Counted from the first letter of the stretch, positions 50,087 to 59,176 are shown. The stretch: DNA of 64,000 bases from Streptomyces griseoviridis (GCF_005222485.1 NZ_CP029078.1:8867501-8931500), one strand, 5' to 3'. Notes: generated from the letters alone by a model not told the origin. Program-made: numbers and translations.

Positions 50087-51307
50087 ATGGAGCGGTCGCT
50101 CGCGCCGCACGAGGCGGCCATTGCGTCGGCCGGGGTCCGGCTCGTGCTGCACAGCGAACTCGAAGGCAGCCTTGACGACGCGGTCCTGGCGCGGGCACTG
50201 GTCCAGCTGCGGAAGAGCTACCCGCTGACCGCGGGGAGCATCACCCACCGGACCGGAGAGACCCGCCCACACGTCCAGGTCGGGGAGTCGGCAGCGGGCC
50301 CGGCGCTCGGCCACAGCAGTGACTTCGACGACGAGATCAGCGCTCCGCTCGACTGGGGGAAGGGCCCGCTTCTGCGGGTCTCGGTCGTACGCGACGGCCG
50401 TACTCGTGTCGTGATGACGTTGCTGCGGGCTTTCGCCGACGCCATGAGCTACCAGGCACTCCACCAGCGCCTGTGGACCCTCTACACCGCGCTCGCCACG
50501 GGCCGACCCCTACCGGCCGGACCGGTCCGGCCGGTACTGGGCCCCGCGCTCGACGACATCCTCGCCGCACGCTTCACCCCCGCGCGGTTGCGTGACTTCG
50601 TCGCCGAACGGGCAGGGCTGGATACGCAGGCCCCGCCGGCGCTCCTGCCCGCACTCGCGTCGCGCGACGGCGGCCCCGGCCCCGATCCGAGCTTCGGGAT
50701 CACCCGTGTCGAGGCGAGCCCCCGCCGGTACGAGCGGCTACTCAGCCAGGCCCGCACGGCTTCCCTGAGCCTCAACTCCCTGGTGAGCGGGGCCCTGTTG
50801 ACCAGTCTGCGATCCCTGTTCCCTACTCAGAAGGAACCGGTGCGCGTGCTGTGCACCATGGCCGTGGACATGCGCCGCAGACTCTCCCCGCCCATGCCGC
50901 CGGAGATCCTCCAGTCGGCGGCCACCACCACCTCCATACGGCTCTGGATCGGCGGCGACGCACAGCCGGTCGACGTGGGCCGCGACATGGCCGCACAGCT
51001 GCGCGCGCATCTCGACAGCGGGGCTGCGGCCATGGAGTTGGCGGCGTTCCCCTACATGCTCGAGCAGCGCCCGCCGAGCCTGGTCATCACCAATGTGGGC
51101 ACCATCGCCGAACCGCCCCTGCCGCCGGGACTGCGGATCAGCAGGGTGCGTCTCGCCCCGCTCGGACGCGTCCCCATGATCTTCGCCGTGATCAGCCGCT
51201 ACCGGGGCCGGCTCACCGTCGACCTGACCCATAGCAGGGCCTGGTACACCGAGACCCAGATCAAGGAACTGTCTGGTCATCTGGCAGCGGCTCTCGAACC
51301 GGCCTGA
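50087..51307 (+). CDS. Condensation/PapA-fold acyltransferase-like protein lacking catalytic His
   Basis: This 406-residue protein has the two-lobed chloramphenicol-acetyltransferase/condensation fold seen in PapA5-type acyltransferases: N lobe with LHSELEGSLDDAVLARALVQ, C lobe with TMAVDMRRRLSPP and LVITNVGTIAEPP. The family motif HHxxxDG appears as LRAFADA (about residue 112-118): both His are replaced and Gly is Ala, only Asp remains. It may be catalytically dead or use another mechanism. ATG 50087 is preferred over GTG 50084 because GAGGGG is spaced better. Association with the ectoine-like cluster is possible but unproved. Confidence 0.75.
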   Translation: MERSLAPHEAAIASAGVRLVLHSELEGSLDDAVLARALVQLRKSYPLTAGSITHRTGETRPHVQVGESAAGPALGHSSDFDDEISAPLDWGKGPLLRVSVVRDGRTRVVMTLLRAFADAMSYQALHQRLWTLYTALATGRPLPAGPVRPVLGPALDDILAARFTPARLRDFVAERAGLDTQAPPALLPALASRDGGPGPDPSFGITRVEASPRRYERLLSQARTASLSLNSLVSGALLTSLRSLFPTQKEPVRVLCTMAVDMRRRLSPPMPPEILQSAATTTSIRLWIGGDAQPVDVGRDMAAQLRAHLDSGAAAMELAAFPYMLEQRPPSLVITNVGTIAEPPLPPGLRISRVRLAPLGRVPMIFAVISRYRGRLTVDLTHSRAWYTETQIKELSGHLAAALEPA

Positions 51308-51467
51308 CCTGGGGGCCGGCCCTCGCGGTCGGGCATCGGCGGGTGGAGCGCCTTCCTTGGGCCCTGGAGGTTCCCCCTCCGATTCACAGAATCGTCCGGA
51401 CGCCGCGCGGTGCGGACTCCTGCCAAGCCCCGTGCCGATCCCGCCCGTGCCCCAACGGGGCCGCCGG

Positions 51468-52718
51468 TCAGTCGACTTCGCTCATCCGCGGCGCCTCGTC
51501 CGTCGTCGCCCGCGTCACCTCGAAGGGTCCACCTCGGCGTCCTACTACCCGCTCGACGACCACGGCGGAGAGGCACAGCACGGCGGCTGCTACAGAAAAC
51601 ACGGGGAAGATCGCGGTGTCGCTCCAGACGGTCGCGCCGATGCCCACCAGGAGCGTGGGCGTGATGAGCGCGCCGTACGCGAGCAGGTAGAACATGGACA
51701 TGACCGCCCCGCGCCGCTCGGCGGGGATGTGCGCGGTCAGATGGCGCAGGGAGCCGCCGAAGGCGAGTCCGTAGGCGCCGCCCTGGAGTGCGACGGTGAC
51801 GATGATGACGACGGCGTTGCCGGTCGCGAAGCCCGCCACTCCGGCCACCATGAGCACGGCGAGCGCCGTGTCGCCGACGAGCGCCACCGTGCGGGCCGGG
51901 AATCGGGCGCTGACGACCTGGGTGGTGGCGGCGGAGAGAGTCACGGCCGCGATGACGACGCCGCCGAAGAACGGTCCGTCGACGTGCGCCGCGTGAGCGG
52001 CGATCGACGGCTCCAGGGAGAAGCAGACCCCGAGCACCGTCCAGGCGGCGCCCGCGCCGATCACGGCGAAGATGAAGCGCCCGCGGATCTCCCTGGGCAC
52101 CTGCGGACGCGGGATCCCCAACGGCGCGGCACCGGCCGAGGGGTGCGGCTCACACATCACCAGAAGGAGGACGAACAGGACGACGGCGATGAGCGCGTCG
52201 GCGAGGTAGGGCAGGAACAGGGGGTGGAATCCGGTCTGGGCGAGGGCCGCGGTGCCGAGCGCCGCGACGGCGATGCCGACGTTGAAGGCGATGGCGGTGA
52301 GCGTCCCGCTCCGGGCCGCCCGCTCCGGGCTGACGTCCAGCAGAGCGGCCCCGCCGACGACGACGATCGCGCCGATCCCCAGGCCGTTGAGCATCCGCGC
52401 CACGACGAGGTAGCCGGGTCCCGCGGCGAAGACGAAGACGACCAGCCCCGCCAGCAGGAGCAGGACGGCGACCAGGAGCACGGGCCGTCGGCCGTACCGG
52501 TCGGACAGGGCCCCGGAGACGAGGATCGCGACGACCGCCACGGCCCCGTACGCGGCGAAGATGACGGTGGTGAGGAAGGGCGGATAGTCCCACTTATCGG
52601 CGTACAGGGAGTACAGCGGTGAGGGGATCGCGGAGGTCGCCTGCCCGAGCATGAGCAGAACGAGGAGGGTCGGGTAACTCCACGACTGGGGACGGCGGCC
52701 CGGGGAAAGTGTCCGCAC
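51468..52718 (-). CDS. MFS transporter
   Basis: This 416-residue major facilitator has twelve predicted helices, opening LLVLLMLGQATSAIPSPLYS, with SGALSDRYGRRPVLLVAVLL as the loop 2-3 motif. GTG 52718 follows AGGAG. It is divergent from an ArsR-type regulator with a good operator between them, so it is probably a drug or metabolite exporter induced by its substrate. Relation to the ectoine-like cluster is doubtful. Confidence 0.9.
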   Translation of the reverse strand: MRTLSPGRRPQSWSYPTLLVLLMLGQATSAIPSPLYSLYADKWDYPPFLTTVIFAAYGAVAVVAILVSGALSDRYGRRPVLLVAVLLLLAGLVVFVFAAGPGYLVVARMLNGLGIGAIVVVGGAALLDVSPERAARSGTLTAIAFNVGIAVAALGTAALAQTGFHPLFLPYLADALIAVVLFVLLLVMCEPHPSAGAAPLGIPRPQVPREIRGRFIFAVIGAGAAWTVLGVCFSLEPSIAAHAAHVDGPFFGGVVIAAVTLSAATTQVVSARFPARTVALVGDTALAVLMVAGVAGFATGNAVVIIVTVALQGGAYGLAFGGSLRHLTAHIPAERRGAVMSMFYLLAYGALITPTLLVGIGATVWSDTAIFPVFSVAAAVLCLSAVVVERVVGRRGGPFEVTRATTDEAPRMSEVD

Positions 52719-52745
52719 GGAGACTCCTGGTAAGTTTGATGTGGA

Positions 52746-52777
52746 TCGTACTTCGAGGATGCTAGGGAGAAGTACGA
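52746..52777. promoter_or_regulatory. ArsR operator candidate
   Basis: TCGTACTTC (52746-52754) and GAAGTACGA (52769-52777) are perfect 9-base inverted arms with a 14-base spacer, in the 84-bp gap between the divergent MFS and ArsR genes. Confidence 0.75.
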
Positions 52778-52802
52778 CGCTCGTCAAACATGGAGTTGTC
52801 TG

Positions 52803-53129
52803 ATGCCGCCCTGGGAGACCCCGTCCGACCAGTTGCCGCCCGTCGCCGCCGTCCAGAAGCTGCTGCGCGCGCTCGCGGACCCCGCACGCCTGGAAATGGT
52901 CCGCCGCCTGGCCGTGCATCCCGCCGAGGAGGCGTCCTGCTCGGACCTCTACGACGGCCTGAGCAAATCCACCGCGACCCACCACTTCAAGATCCTGGTA
53001 GAGGCGGGCATCCTCCGCCCGGTCATGGTCGGCCCCTCCCGGGGCCACCGTCTCCGCCGATCCGCCCTCCAGGAGTCGGTGCCCGGCCTGCTGGACGCGC
53101 TGATGGACGCCTTGGCGCGGGAGGGCTGA
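52803..53129 (+). CDS. ArsR-type winged-helix regulator
   Basis: This 108-residue regulator is a bare winged helix: VQKLLRALADPARLEMVRRL, then the recognition helix in LSKSTATHHFKILVEAGIL, with a wing after. It lacks the CxC metal site of arsenic sensors, so it probably senses an organic ligand or oxidation. It is divergent from the MFS gene and presumably represses it and itself through the inverted repeat at 52746-52777. Confidence 0.92.
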   Translation: MPPWETPSDQLPPVAAVQKLLRALADPARLEMVRRLAVHPAEEASCSDLYDGLSKSTATHHFKILVEAGILRPVMVGPSRGHRLRRSALQESVPGLLDALMDALAREG

Positions 53130-53353
53130 CAGACGGACTTGGGGCGGGGTTCACGCCGGCTCGGGTGTCCCTGCCGGGACGGCGCGGACAGCGGCGAGTG
53201 GTGCATGTCCCATGGGGCGGCTGGGGCTGCCCGGTCCGATGCACCAGCAGGCCACGGACTCCAGGGCTCGGGCAGGTCCGTGCAGGCGTGTCGCGGCGAA
53301 CGACTCGTCGTCGGCGCCCGCCGCTGCCCGGCGTTGCCGTCGCCGGAACCGAG

Positions 53354-54472
53354 TCAGCCCCCGGCGAAGGCGCTGATCAGGTTGTGAGGTGCGTCGTCGC
53401 CCAACATGGTGCTGAGATCGGGTGCTTCGGCATGGGCCGCCGCGGTGCGTACGAACATGGCCTGCTCGAACTCGGCGAGCGCCGACTCCGTGTCGCCGGG
53501 GTGCGCCGCTATCGCCTTGCCCAGTTCGGCGCCGTCCAGCAGGGCCAGGTTGGCGCCCTCTCCGTTGGGGGCCGTCAGGTGTGCGGCGTCGCCGATCAGG
53601 GTGACGCCGGGGGTGCGGTCCCAGACGTGTTGGCCGGGCAGGGCGTAGATGTGGCGCAGCGCTGGAGGGGTATCGCCGTCGGTGACCAGCGCGGTGAGTT
53701 CCGGTGCCCAGCCGTCGAATTCCCGCACGATCCGCGCGGTGGCCGCGACGGGATCGGTGAAGTCCATTCCGCTGAACCAGTCCTTCGGCCGGGCGAGCAT
53801 GACCCAGGTGTGGAGGTTGCCGCCGCGCTCCCGGTGCGCCAGGATCCCCCTTCCCGGTTCGAGCACCATCATCGCTCCGCCACCCACCGTCTCCGCGCTG
53901 GTCGGGTGCCGGTTGTCGCCGTCGAACAGGTGGGTCTCGACGAACGAGAAGCCGGTGTACCCGGGCGTCGCCCCGGAGAGCAGCGGGCGGACCCGCGACC
54001 AGGCGCCGTCCGCCCCGACGAGCAGGCGCGTGATGACCGTCGTGCCGTCGCCGAATGCCACTTCGTGCGCGCCGTCCCCGAGCGGACGGACGCCGCTGAC
54101 CTTGCGGCCCCACCTGACTGTGCCGTCGGGCAGTGAGTCGAGCAGCAGCTGCCGCAGTTCGCCGCGCTGGACCTCGGGGCTGTTGCCGGTGCCGTCGTCG
54201 GGCAGGCCGAGCAGGAGGTTCGCGTTCCGGTCCAGGAGGCGGATCGCCTGGCGGCCTTCCAGGACTAGCTTGCGGAACTCCTCGGTCAGGCCCGCCGTCT
54301 CCAGCGCCGGCTGGCCGTTGTAGTCGCGGATGTCCAGCAGTCCGCCCTGCGTGCGCGCCGACGGGGAGGATTCCGCCTCGTGGACCGTGGACGGGATGCC
54401 GTGCAGGTGCAGCACCCGGGCCAGTGTCAGGCCGCCCAGACCTGCGCCGATGATCGTGACCGATGTCGTCAT
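53354..54472 (-). CDS. FAD-dependent monooxygenase (TetX/PHBH-like)
   Basis: This 372-residue class A flavin monooxygenase has the FAD motif IIGAGLGGLTLARVL, the DG motif GADGAWSRVR and GD motif LIGDAAHLTAPNGEGANLAL. Overall layout resembles TetX tetracycline-inactivating oxygenases and related secondary-metabolite hydroxylases. ATG 54472 follows AGGAGG. It is divergent from a TetR regulator with a 15-base inverted repeat; this gene pair looks like a self-contained detoxification unit. The true substrate is unknown. Confidence 0.92.
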   Translation of the reverse strand: MTTSVTIIGAGLGGLTLARVLHLHGIPSTVHEAESSPSARTQGGLLDIRDYNGQPALETAGLTEEFRKLVLEGRQAIRLLDRNANLLLGLPDDGTGNSPEVQRGELRQLLLDSLPDGTVRWGRKVSGVRPLGDGAHEVAFGDGTTVITRLLVGADGAWSRVRPLLSGATPGYTGFSFVETHLFDGDNRHPTSAETVGGGAMMVLEPGRGILAHRERGGNLHTWVMLARPKDWFSGMDFTDPVAATARIVREFDGWAPELTALVTDGDTPPALRHIYALPGQHVWDRTPGVTLIGDAAHLTAPNGEGANLALLDGAELGKAIAAHPGDTESALAEFEQAMFVRTAAAHAEAPDLSTMLGDDAPHNLISAFAGG

Positions 54473-54504
54473 GGTGGTCCTCCTGGAGTGTGGCCGATCC
54501 TGAA

Positions 54505-54552
54505 TGGATCGCCACTCCAAAAAAGCTAGCACGACGTTGGAGCGGCGATCCA
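54505..54552. promoter_or_regulatory. TetR operator candidate
   Basis: TGGATCGCCACTCCA (54505-54519) and TGGAGCGGCGATCCA (54538-54552) match as inverted arms at 14 of 15 positions with an 18-base spacer, in the 99-bp gap between the divergent monooxygenase and TetR genes. Confidence 0.75.
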
Positions 54553-54571
54553 CCCGTGCGATACTGGGACC

Positions 54572-55258
54572 ATGGCGAAGACACCCGCGAACGGATCGGC
54601 GCGGACCCCGAGGCGCAAGGACGGCCTGTCCAGGGACGTGATCATCCAGACCGCGATCGAACTCCTGGACGGCGGCGGCGAGAGCGCGCTGACCCTGCGC
54701 GCGCTCACCGTGCACCTGAGCACCGGTTACGGAGCGATCTACCACCACGTCGCGGACAAGGGTGACCTGCTCTCGACCGCCACCGACGAGGTCTTCGCCC
54801 GCGTGCTGACCGGCGCGGTCGTCGACGCGGACCCGCGCGAGAGCCTGCGCCGCCTCGCCCTGGGGCTGTTCGACGCGATCGACGCCCACCCCTGGGTCGC
54901 GGCCGAACTCTCCCGGCAACCGTGGCGACCCGCCCTGCTGGACTTCTACGAGAGCATCGCCCGACTGCTGGACGCACTCGACGTCCCCGCGCGGGCACGC
55001 TTCGACGCGGCCGGCACGTTCATGAGCTACGTCCTCGGCGAGGCCGTGCAGAACGCCGCTAACGCCCGCCAGTTGGCCGACAGCGGCACGGACCGGGCCG
55101 CCTTCCTCGATGCCGCCGCCGCGCACTGGGCGGAGGTGGACCCCGGCAAGTACCCCTTCGTGCACGCGGCCGTGAAGCAACTGCGCGAGCACGACGACCG
55201 CGAGCAGTTCCTCGCGGGCGTCGACATCGTCATGGCGGGCATCGCAACCCTGCGGTAG
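54572..55258 (+). CDS. TetR family regulator
   Basis: This 228-residue regulator has an N-terminal helix-turn-helix at about 20-65 (SRDVIIQTAIELLDGGGESA and LSTGYGAIYHHVADKGDLL) and a TetR C-terminal domain (TetR_C like that of tetracycline repressors). It is divergent from the TetX-like monooxygenase, sharing the operator at 54505-54552. Confidence 0.93.
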   Translation: MAKTPANGSARTPRRKDGLSRDVIIQTAIELLDGGGESALTLRALTVHLSTGYGAIYHHVADKGDLLSTATDEVFARVLTGAVVDADPRESLRRLALGLFDAIDAHPWVAAELSRQPWRPALLDFYESIARLLDALDVPARARFDAAGTFMSYVLGEAVQNAANARQLADSGTDRAAFLDAAAAHWAEVDPGKYPFVHAAVKQLREHDDREQFLAGVDIVMAGIATLR

Positions 55259-55358
55259 GCGGCGACCGCCCGCCCACGAGCCCGGTGTCCACCGACCGGA
55301 TTCCGCGCTCGATCGGTGTCGTGGGTGACCTTGATAGGGGTTCCGGGATTCTGTCTGG

Positions 55359-56675
55359 TCAAGTCGTCGCCGTGTTCAACGCGGCTTCGGTCGCCGTCAG
55401 TACCGTGCTGAGCTGATGCTCCACCTGGTTGTGCACCGGTACCCGGCGCAGGCGCAGGGACCTTCTGAAGTCTGTGGACCAGGCGGTGAGGAGTTCGTCC
55501 AGGTCGTCGCGGAGACCTACGGCCGCCGGGGCTGTCGTCGACTTCAGCAGGTGGTGGAGAAGTCCCGCCGCGCGGAGCGGTTGGCGACGGGCCACGATGT
55601 CCAGGGCGCAGATCTGGGCTGTCGTCAGCGGGTGCGGGTGCGGGTGCGGGTGCGGGTGCGAGGCGTCGGCGGCGAGCGGCTGCCAGGATTCGGCCACCAG
55701 GTCGTACAGCCCGTCGGCCATCCACTCCAGCACGCGTCTGCGTGGACTGTCCTCAGGCCGAGGCAGGAAGGCGCGAGCCTTGTCCAGGATCGCGGTCACC
55801 TGCCGCCCCCCGTCGAGCACCCGGGCGGACAGATCGCGGACGGCGGCGGCGCGGTTCGGGTGCGCGGCCAAGTCGTCGGCCATGTCGGTGGTCCACAGCG
55901 GGACTTCGATGATCGCCGTGACGCCGCCGTAGCGAGGAGGGGCGCACCAGGTGGACCGCCCGATGTTCTCGGACCCGGCCGCCAGACGGCCGGTGAGCTC
56001 CGGGGGCGGCAGGATGTAGACCCCGGGGCTGGGATTCTCCCAGTACAGGGCGTCGAACGTGCCGTGCTGCACGGGAATCCCGTGCTTCGCGGCGGACGTG
56101 TGGAAAGGCGCGGTGAGTTCGGGAAGTTCGCGGGTCAACTGGACCCAGGTGCCGCCCGCCTCGACGCTGTGCAGGGAGCACTGGAGGAACGGACGCAGTT
56201 CGTCGATGACGTCGAACAGAGCCTGGCTCTCCGGAAGTTGGTGCGAGACGATCGGCGCCCACTCCGGCTGCTCCGCCGCTACGGGACGGTAGGCGGAACG
56301 GTAATAGCCTTCCAGGGTGTGGCCGTCGCCGGCCGTCGCTTCTTCCAACCCCTGGCTCAGCGCGGCCCCGTCCGGGTCAAGGCACAGGACGATGTTCCAG
56401 GTGACGGTGGTGGAACCGGTCGCGGGGGACACTCCGACACCGTGTGCCGCTCGCGCCGCCAGGGTTATCGCGGTCGCGGCGCCCACCGGCTCATCGGGAT
56501 GCGGGCGAGCGACGACCAGGACGTGGTGCGGGCCGTGGCCCACCGTGAGCATCGTGATCGGGCGTCCCCCGCTGGATGTCCCGATTCGACGCAGTCGGCA
56601 GGTTCCGGAAAACCGGGAGACCAACTGCCGCGCCGAATCGTCGACTTCCGCAACCGTGGGATAACGGCGCATCAT
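55359..56675 (-). CDS. M14-family zinc carboxypeptidase-like protein
   Basis: This protein of about 438 residues has the zinc motif His59-x-x-Glu62 in RPHPDEPVG, a later zinc His in CSLHSVEAGGTW and the probable catalytic Glu in IIEVPLW, the M14 pattern. A His/Pro repeat (HPHPHPHPHP) near the C-terminal third comes from a hexanucleotide repeat. It starts 10 bases after the stop of the 25-residue peptide, so they form one transcript; the frame runs upstream to 56846 but that overlaps the peptide gene. A role in trimming a modified peptide is inferred. Confidence 0.82.
   Translation of the reverse strand: MMRRYPTVAEVDDSARQLVSRFSGTCRLRRIGTSSGGRPITMLTVGHGPHHVLVVARPHPDEPVGAATAITLAARAAHGVGVSPATGSTTVTWNIVLCLDPDGAALSQGLEEATAGDGHTLEGYYRSAYRPVAAEQPEWAPIVSHQLPESQALFDVIDELRPFLQCSLHSVEAGGTWVQLTRELPELTAPFHTSAAKHGIPVQHGTFDALYWENPSPGVYILPPPELTGRLAAGSENIGRSTWCAPPRYGGVTAIIEVPLWTTDMADDLAAHPNRAAAVRDLSARVLDGGRQVTAILDKARAFLPRPEDSPRRRVLEWMADGLYDLVAESWQPLAADASHPHPHPHPHPLTTAQICALDIVARRQPLRAAGLLHHLLKSTTAPAAVGLRDDLDELLTAWSTDFRRSLRLRRVPVHNQVEHQLSTVLTATEAALNTATT
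55631..55660. repeat. Hexanucleotide repeat, five copies
   Basis: Five perfect copies of GGTGCG lie within the M14 gene and encode alternating His and Pro. Such a run is prone to length change, which keeps the frame because the unit is 6 bases. Confidence 0.9.
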
Positions 56676-56685
56676 CCGCAATGGA

Positions 56686-56763
56686 TCAACCGCCGCCGTT
56701 ACCACCGCTTTCGCCGGTGGTCTCCTTCTTGTCCAGTGGACGAATCTCGATCTTGTTCGCCAT
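56686..56763 (-). CDS. 25-residue glycine-tailed peptide, candidate RiPP precursor
   Basis: ATG at 56763 follows GGAAGGA at 8 bases and opens a frame of 25 residues on the minus strand: it begins MANKIEIRPLDKKETT and its last seven residues contain five glycines around one Asn, ending in three Gly. It stops at 56686, ten bases before the M14 gene, and a ThiF-like gene runs divergently on the other side. The arrangement resembles a microcin C-like or ubiquitin-like system in which an E1-type enzyme activates a peptide C terminus. The short length makes this only a candidate. Confidence 0.65.
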   Translation of the reverse strand: MANKIEIRPLDKKETTGESGGNGGG

Positions 56764-56933
56764 TCCGGTGTCCTTCCGTCGACGGATGGTGGGACGTGAT
56801 CCGATGTGCTCTTGTCAGGCTCTGCTTCACGGACGACCCTTGTCAAGGTTCTTCATCTGAAGGGGAGTTGGGGGACATCGGTATTCATGAGGTAGGTATC
56901 CACGAGGTCGGCGCGAGAGTGACGGTGCCCGCG

Positions 56934-57527
56934 ATGCGGCTGCCTCGGATCAAGCCGGAACACCGGGCCTACCGGACGGTGGACGGTCACGTCAGGATCG
57001 GGAGCGTCGTCCACGGCATCGGTGCCGAGGTCAAGGATCCCGAGGGCTGGGTGTGGACGCTGGTCGAGGCCATGGACGGTACGCGCGGCACCTCGGACGT
57101 CGTCGCCGCCGTGTCCCGGCGCCATCCGGAACTGCGGCTGCCCGAGGCGGACATCGTCCAGGCCATGACCGATCTCACCCTCGCCGGCTACGTGGAGGAC
57201 GTCGGCGCGGCGCCACCGCCGGAACTGTCCGAGCGGGAACGCGAGCGGTACAGCAGAGGCATGACCCTGCTGCGCTGGATGGACCTCCGGCCCAGGGAGA
57301 GTTCCTGGGAGCCACAGCTGCGACTGCGTCGTGCGCGAGTCCTGCTGGTCGGCGTCGGCGGTACCGGCGGCGCCGCCGCACGGGACCTGGTGGCCTCAGG
57401 CGTGGGGTGGCTGCACTGCGTCGAACCCGATGTCGTCGAACTGTCCAACCTCAACCGGCAGACCCTCTTCCGCGAGAGCGACCTCGGTACGCCGAAGCTC
57501 GACGCCCACCGCCGGACGGCGCCGTAG
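56934..57527 (+). pseudogene. Truncated ThiF/E1-like adenylyltransferase
   Basis: This 197-residue frame has an N-terminal domain starting MRLPRIKPEHRAYRTVDG and the E1 nucleotide-binding loop VLLVGVGGTGGAAARDLV, then VELSNLNRQTLF with the Arg that contacts ATP. It stops after GTPKLDAHRR, where full ThiF/MccB-like proteins continue for 100-150 residues including the adenylation Asp and zinc Cys. ATG 56934 is given; GTG 56925 and 56919 are alternatives. A short 15-base direct repeat (IHEVGIHEVG in-frame) lies upstream. It is likely inactive. Confidence 0.8.
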
Positions 57528-57570
57528 GGCATCCGCGTCGTCGCCGTCGCCGGACGGCCCGCGGGGACGG

Positions 57571-58176
57571 CTACCGCCTCGTGATCTGCGGGCGGTCACG
57601 GCGGGCGTCGTGCAGAACTGAGCCCCACCAGTGGAGTTGATCGAGCATGACCGCGGCGGCGTCCTCGGGGCCCTTCGGGTCCCGGAGCGTGCCGTCGGGG
57701 GAGAAGAGGAGGTAGTAGCTGGGGAAGGCGACATAGTCGCGCACCGTGTGGGCGTGCAACTCCGCGAGGACCTGCCGCAGTTGCTCGATCGCCAGCAGAC
57801 CTCCGCTGAGGCCGCTGTATCCGACGAAGCCGATCGGCTTGGCCTTCCACTGCGTGTAGTGCCAGTCGATGGCGGCCTTCAGGGAGGCCGGGAAGCTGCT
57901 GTTGTAGTCGGGCGTCACGATGACGACCGCGTCGGCGTCGTCGAGCCGCCGCGTGAGTTCCGCCATGCCCTCGGGACGCGGCAGGTCGGGTCGCAGGGCA
58001 GGCGGGGTGGGCGGCAGCGTGAGCGGGAGGTCGACGTCCGCCAGATCGACCAGGCTGACGGTGAACTCGGCGTGCCGCTCTGCCTGTTCGACGAACCAGT
58101 CGGCCACCACGGGCCCGAAGCGGCCCTCCCTGACACTGCCGACGATCACCGTGAGACTGAGTCGTGCGCTGGACAT
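57571..58176 (-). CDS. NADPH-dependent FMN reductase
   Basis: This 201-residue flavodoxin-like protein has the FMN phosphate loop IVGSVREGRFG and the FMN ring motif VTPDYNSSFPASLKAAIDW, the pattern of the NADPH-dependent FMN reductase family (ArsH/YieF/SsuE relatives). It reduces FMN or quinones. ATG 58176 follows AGGAGG. It is divergent from the XRE regulator at 58328 and is cut close on its 3' side by the junction with the truncated ThiF gene, 43 bases away. Confidence 0.92.
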   Translation of the reverse strand: MSSARLSLTVIVGSVREGRFGPVVADWFVEQAERHAEFTVSLVDLADVDLPLTLPPTPPALRPDLPRPEGMAELTRRLDDADAVVIVTPDYNSSFPASLKAAIDWHYTQWKAKPIGFVGYSGLSGGLLAIEQLRQVLAELHAHTVRDYVAFPSYYLLFSPDGTLRDPKGPEDAAAVMLDQLHWWGSVLHDARRDRPQITRR

Positions 58177-58327
58177 GGCCGCGGGCCTCCTGACGAGAGG
58201 GAAAGTCGCCCCGAAGCCGGGGCGTTCGCTCCACCGTGGCGGACCGGCGGCGCGCGAGGGAGGCCCGGCGGAGGGTGGTAGGCGCAGGGCCACGATCCGC
58301 CAGGACGGCCGGTGTTACGTTCGGAGA

Positions 58328-59176
58328 ATGAGCGACAACGAGCTCGGCCTCTTCCTGCGGCTGCGCCGGGAAGCCGTCACCCCGGCGGTCGCGGGCCTGC
58401 CGACCGGGCCGCGCCGCCGCACGCCAGGGCTCCGCCGCACCGAACTGGCGACGCTCGCCGGAGTCAGCGTCGAGTACGTGACCAGGCTTGAACAGGGCCG
58501 GGACCGCAGGCCCTCCGTAGAGGTGCTTGCCGCCCTGGCGGACGCGCTCCTGCTCCCCCCCGGCGAACGGGTGCATCTTCAGCGGCTCGCCAAGGGCGCC
58601 GACCCCGGCTTCAGTTGCCGCGGCGACGCGGGACCCAACCGGATGGTCAGACCCACGGTACGCGCCCTGCTCGAACGGCTGGAGCCGACGGCCGCGGTGC
58701 TGGTGAACCGGCTGAGCGAGATCCTGGCCTGCACGGACGGATACCGGCGACTGGCCGAACCGCTCGGCCTGCTGGACGGCGCCCGCCCCAGCCTCGCCCG
58801 TTTCGTCTTCACCGACCCGCGGGCCCGCACGGCCTACCCGGACTGGGACACCGTCGCCGACGACCAAGTGGCGGCGCTCAAACAGGGTCCAGGGCGGATC
58901 GACGTCCATGTCGCCGCGCTCATGGACGAGTTGACGGTGTCCTGCGGGCCACCGTTCGCCGACCGGCTGCGGGCGCTGCCGGGACTGCCACGGGCCAACG
59001 GCGTGGTGCGCGTCGTCCACCCGGGGGCGGGGGAGCTGCGGTTGGCGTACGAGACGCTCGGCCTGCCGGCCGACGACGACCAGCACCTCGTCGTCCACCT
59101 GCCGGCCGACGACGCGAGCGCCGCCGCACTCGACCGCCTCACCGGCCGCCGCCCTGACGCCCTGCGCGCGGTCTGA
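58328..59176 (+). CDS. XRE family regulator with MmyB-type C-terminal domain
   Basis: This 282-residue regulator has a helix-turn-helix (about 35-75; LRRTELATLAGVS and YVTRLEQGRDRRPS) and MmyB-like sensing domain (LVNRLSEILACTDGYRRLA). Divergent from the FMN reductase gene. It is the third member of this family in the window next to a divergent oxidoreductase. Confidence 0.93.
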   Translation: MSDNELGLFLRLRREAVTPAVAGLPTGPRRRTPGLRRTELATLAGVSVEYVTRLEQGRDRRPSVEVLAALADALLLPPGERVHLQRLAKGADPGFSCRGDAGPNRMVRPTVRALLERLEPTAAVLVNRLSEILACTDGYRRLAEPLGLLDGARPSLARFVFTDPRARTAYPDWDTVADDQVAALKQGPGRIDVHVAALMDELTVSCGPPFADRLRALPGLPRANGVVRVVHPGAGELRLAYETLGLPADDDQHLVVHLPADDASAAALDRLTGRRPDALRAV

